This document shows, in pieces, positions 61,497 to 64,000 of a DNA stretch of 64,000 nt (positions are counted from its first letter, which is position 1; each line of letters starts with the position of its first letter). This DNA comes from Conexivisphaerales archaeon (GTDB lineage: Archaea > Thermoproteota > Nitrososphaeria > Conexivisphaerales > DTJL01). The DNA lies in assembly GCA_038728585.1 (NCBI GenBank), contig JAVYTR010000002.1, forward strand, positions 164,354 through 228,353, written 5' to 3'. The notes below the pieces were generated by a model. The model was not told the DNA's origin. It did no database searches and was given only the letters and a program-made list of their open reading frames with translations. The translations under genes and the position numbers were made by a program.

Positions 61497-62510
61497 ATGG
61501 AGAGGCTTCTGGACTGGGCAAAGAGGAAGCCTGGTAAAGTACTGGTTATTACCCACAGAAACGGAGATGTGGATGGTATAGCTTCAGCGATAGCTGTCAA
61601 GAGGCTCATTCTTAAGATGAATAAGAAGGCTGAAGTGCAATTGGTAAGCCCGGAAGGGGTATCTTCTCAGGCAAAGAAAGTAGTTGAATTATTCGACGAA
61701 CGTTTTGAGGAACAGATTCCCGATGATGAAGATGACTATGATGCTATAGTAATAACTGATACTGGCCATTCCACTCTTTTGACTGAAGAAGTTGAGGCTA
61801 TAAAAAAGTCGAAGGCAACCAGAGTACTGATAGACCATCATCCTCTAGACCAGACGATGAAGCAGCTTGTTGAGTATGCTGTTGTAGATGAGAGTGCATC
61901 ATCGGCCAGCGAGATGGTCTACAGGATTTTTAAGCAGCTTGGGGTAGAACCTGATAAAAAGACTTGCACCTCGGTCGCTCTGGGCATAATGTCAGATTCC
62001 CAGTTTCTGACCATAGCACGAGGCCCCACCATAATAGCCATGGCTGAGCTCATCCAAAAAGGAGTCGACCCTGAAAAGATAAGGTCAGTTCTGCGGTACA
62101 GGAGGGATGTATCAGAACAGATAGCAAGGATAAAGGGAGCAGAGCGTGCTCAGTTCTACAGGACTCAGTCATGGATAATAGGCTTGACACAGGTAGGCTC
62201 ATACCACGCTTCAGTCGCAAGAGCTCTTGTCGAGCTGGGCTGCGACATAGCCATAGCTGAGGGCGAGACTGAAAAAGGGTCTGGGCAGACAAGAGGAAGT
62301 GTCAGGTCGACTCAGAGCTTTTACTCTGCTACCAAAATTCATCTCGGTAACGATGTATGCAAAGCTCTTGCTGATAGGCTCGGGGGCTCAGGGGGAGGTC
62401 ATCCAACCGCTGGGGCCTTTACTGTAGAAAGGAACGTCAAAGAGGTTGAAAAGACGTTCATAATGCTGATTGAAGATGGATTGGGGGAAAGATTAAAGAA
62501 GATAGACTGA
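61497..62510 (+). CDS. DHH-family phosphoesterase
   Basis: The 337-residue protein has the DHH metal motifs: ITHRNGDVDGIASAIA (about 18-33), VITDTGHS (about 84-91) and DHHPLD (about 114-119), with the C-terminal DHHA1 motif GSGGGHPTAGAF. Its relatives are RecJ-like nucleases and nanoRNases. In many archaea a DHH gene follows prefoldin and exosome genes, suggesting RNA or DNA degradation. Substrate not determined. Confidence 0.88.
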   Translation: MERLLDWAKRKPGKVLVITHRNGDVDGIASAIAVKRLILKMNKKAEVQLVSPEGVSSQAKKVVELFDERFEEQIPDDEDDYDAIVITDTGHSTLLTEEVEAIKKSKATRVLIDHHPLDQTMKQLVEYAVVDESASSASEMVYRIFKQLGVEPDKKTCTSVALGIMSDSQFLTIARGPTIIAMAELIQKGVDPEKIRSVLRYRRDVSEQIARIKGAERAQFYRTQSWIIGLTQVGSYHASVARALVELGCDIAIAEGETEKGSGQTRGSVRSTQSFYSATKIHLGNDVCKALADRLGGSGGGHPTAGAFTVERNVKEVEKTFIMLIEDGLGERLKKID

Positions 62511-62542
62511 GCAGATAGCGTCTGGTTGTAAATACCAGAAAA

Positions 62543-63400
62543 TTGGTGAGTGGCTTGACAAAGATTCTGGAGTTCAGGGATTACAGTTTCAAATACGCAG
62601 GAGCCAATTCACCCACACTTAACGACATAAGTTTTTCAGTAGAAGAAGGGGAAATCGTGGTAATTGCCGGAGCAAGCGGAAGCGGCAAGTCAACCCTGCT
62701 CAGAAGTATCAACGGACTGATACCTCATATCTATCCAGGGGAATATTCCGGTGAAGTGATTGTTGATGGATTGCTAGTCAAGGACACCCCAACCTTTGAG
62801 CTGGCAAAGAGAGTTGGTTTCCTCTTTCAGAATCCTGAAAACCAGATATTCATGTTCACTGTTGAGAGAGATGTAGCTTTTGGACTTGAGAATCTGGGCT
62901 ATCCTCCAGAGATAATAAGGAAGAAGACAGACTGGGCCATGCAGCTGCTTGGTATATCGCACCTGGCGAAGAGGTCTCCGAGCGAGTTATCTGACGGGCA
63001 GAAACAGAGAGTTGCAATAGCTGGTTCTCTTGTCATGGACCCGAAGATTCTGGTTCTTGATGAACCTACTTCATTACTGGACCCAAGGGCAGCTTCTGAC
63101 GTGATAGAGCTGGTGAAGAAGCTGAACCGCGAACTTGGGCTGACAGTCATTCTGGTAGAGCACAGGTTTGAACTTGTCGCAGCTGTAGCCTCAAGGTTCA
63201 TAGTGATAAGCAAGGGAAGGATATGGGGAGAGGGTCCTCCTGAGGAGATACTTTTCAGCGAAGGTCTCGACCAGATAGGATTAGCAGCACCGCCGATAGT
63301 TCAGGTCGAAAAGAACCTTCTGAAGAAGGGCATTGAAATAGAAAAGACTCTGGACGTGAACCATTTCGCAAGGAGAGCGACTGCAGCATGGCAGCGATAG
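62543..63400 (+). CDS. ECF transporter ATPase 1 (EcfA/CbiO family)
   Basis: The 285-residue ABC ATPase has Walker A GASGSGKST (about 43-51), a Q-loop in FLFQNPENQIF, the ABC signature LSDGQKQR (about 151-158), Walker B ILVLDEPTS and the switch His in LVEHRFE. QNPENQ is characteristic of ECF ATPases. Possible starts are TTG at 62543 or the downstream TTG at 62555 (MTKILEF). It overlaps the next ATPase gene by 13 bases, so the pair forms the energising module of a vitamin or metal importer. Confidence 0.9.
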   Translation: MVSGLTKILEFRDYSFKYAGANSPTLNDISFSVEEGEIVVIAGASGSGKSTLLRSINGLIPHIYPGEYSGEVIVDGLLVKDTPTFELAKRVGFLFQNPENQIFMFTVERDVAFGLENLGYPPEIIRKKTDWAMQLLGISHLAKRSPSELSDGQKQRVAIAGSLVMDPKILVLDEPTSLLDPRAASDVIELVKKLNRELGLTVILVEHRFELVAAVASRFIVISKGRIWGEGPPEEILFSEGLDQIGLAAPPIVQVEKNLLKKGIEIEKTLDVNHFARRATAAWQR

Positions 63401-64000
63401 AATTCGATTCTGTAAGCTACAAAATGCCAAACGGAGTGATGGCTCTCGATAACGTAAGCCTCAAGATTGAGGAGGGTGAGCTTGTAGCCATAGTCGGAGG
63501 AAACGGAGCGGGAAAGACGACACTCCTTAAGCATTTGAATGGTTTGATGAAGCCTAGCAAGGGGGAGGTTAGGATATTCGGTAAATCCACAAAGAGTCTT
63601 TCTGTTGCCCAGCTCTCAAGAGATGTAGGGCTAGTATTTCAGAATTCTGACCACCAGCTCTTCAGCGAAAGTGTAAAATCAGAAATTGCCTTTGGACTCA
63701 GAAATTTTGGTTTCACTGAGGAAGAGGTTGAAAAGAGGATTGAGAGGGTTGTAGAATACTATGGGCTTTCTGAAATGCTATCAAGAGCCCCGATGACTCT
63801 ATCAGGTGGAGAGAAGAAGAGATTATGCATAGCTACTGTAATGGCCTGGGAACCAAAGATCCTTGCACTTGACGAACCTACAGTTGGCCAAGATTACATC
63901 AACAAGATGAAGCTGGTTGAAGTGGTTAGGTCGCTGATAAGGTTGAATAGAACTGTGCTGATCGTTTCTCATGATCTGGAATTTCTCTGGCCTTTCAAGC
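63388..64000 (+). CDS. ECF transporter ATPase 2 (EcfA'), truncated by the window end
   Basis: The visible 204 residues start MAAIEFDSVSYKMPNG and hold Walker A GGNGAGKTT (about 38-46), VFQNSDHQLF, the signature LSGGEKKR and Walker B ILALDEPT followed by SHD. The frame stays open to base 64000. The ATG overlaps the end of the first ATPase gene, so the two are coupled. The EcfT transmembrane gene is expected beyond the window; an S component is encoded at 45.2 kb. Confidence 0.9.
   Translation, partial: MAAIEFDSVSYKMPNGVMALDNVSLKIEEGELVAIVGGNGAGKTTLLKHLNGLMKPSKGEVRIFGKSTKSLSVAQLSRDVGLVFQNSDHQLFSESVKSEIAFGLRNFGFTEEEVEKRIERVVEYYGLSEMLSRAPMTLSGGEKKRLCIATVMAWEPKILALDEPTVGQDYINKMKLVEVVRSLIRLNRTVLIVSHDLEFLWPFK

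Noticed and set aside
1..64000. CRISPR arrays, rRNA genes, intact insertion sequences
   Set aside because: No regularly spaced repeats, no rRNA-like conserved blocks and no complete transposase gene were found on reading both strands.

Overview
The window is archaeal chromosome. It carries a proteasome alpha subunit, an exosome operon (Rrp4, Rrp41, Rrp42) with ribosomal protein eL43 (L37Ae), a Pcc1-like KEOPS subunit, prefoldin beta, an SBDS protein, Get3/ArsA-type and F420-dependent enzymes, and tRNAs with bulge-helix-bulge introns at non-canonical positions. Many genes show a TATA-like box about 25-35 bases ahead of the start codon and no leader, and GTG or TTG starts are frequent. This fits a Thermoproteota (TACK) archaeon, possibly a heterotrophic relative of the Thaumarchaeota/Aigarchaeota side; the exact lineage is inference.

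Layout. 1-3.5 kb: a polytopic membrane protein, a sequon-rich anchored surface protein and a luciferase-like flavoenzyme. 3.5-14 kb: an ArsA-like ATPase with a small partner, two MFS exporters, an Mrr-like nuclease, adenine phosphoribosyltransferase, a SAM hydrolase of the DUF62 family, an amino acid permease with a phosphoesterase, and serine hydroxymethyltransferase. 14-27 kb: a nucleobase region with a dihydroorotase/allantoinase-type hydrolase, a cytosine-deaminase-like enzyme, pyroglutamyl peptidase, PyrI-PyrB, a PuuE-like deacetylase, an orphan molybdenum hydroxylase large subunit, an MTA/SAH- or guanine-deaminase-like enzyme and adenine deaminase. 27-33 kb: thioesterase, GlcD-type oxidase, thioredoxin, DadA-like oxidoreductase, CoaBC and a nitrilase-family hydrolase. 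33-38 kb: two convergent operons (DapA-like, FAH-family, flavin reductase facing HpaD-like and HpaB-like) that look like a 4-hydroxyphenylacetate meta-cleavage module. 38-50 kb: four tRNA genes lie between 37.9 and 50.4 kb, with F420:NADP oxidoreductase, an M20 peptidase, two phosphohexomutases, ThiL, an ECF S-component, a CoA-transferase and gamma-glutamyltransferase. Gene remnants (an AAA ATPase C-terminus and a frameshifted TnpB) lie in the gaps. 50-56.7 kb: LUD-domain protein, nitrilase, a sodium:solute symporter with its DUF3311 partner, citrate synthase and MtnA. 56.7-64 kb: the proteasome/exosome/KEOPS/prefoldin superoperon, a DHH phosphoesterase and the ATPases of an ECF importer, the last cut by the window end.

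How it works together. The accessory content points to an organism living on amino acids, peptides, nucleobases and aromatic acids: permeases and symporters import substrates, deaminases and amidohydrolases release ammonia, HPA-type enzymes open aromatic rings, and FAD oxidases and citrate synthase carry the carbon onward. No CRISPR array, rRNA or intact insertion sequence was seen. The most striking direct observations are two tRNA genes interrupted by tiny introns at positions 59/60 and 29/30, each with a well-formed bulge-helix-bulge, and short tandem repeats at two stop codons that place stops in all three frames.
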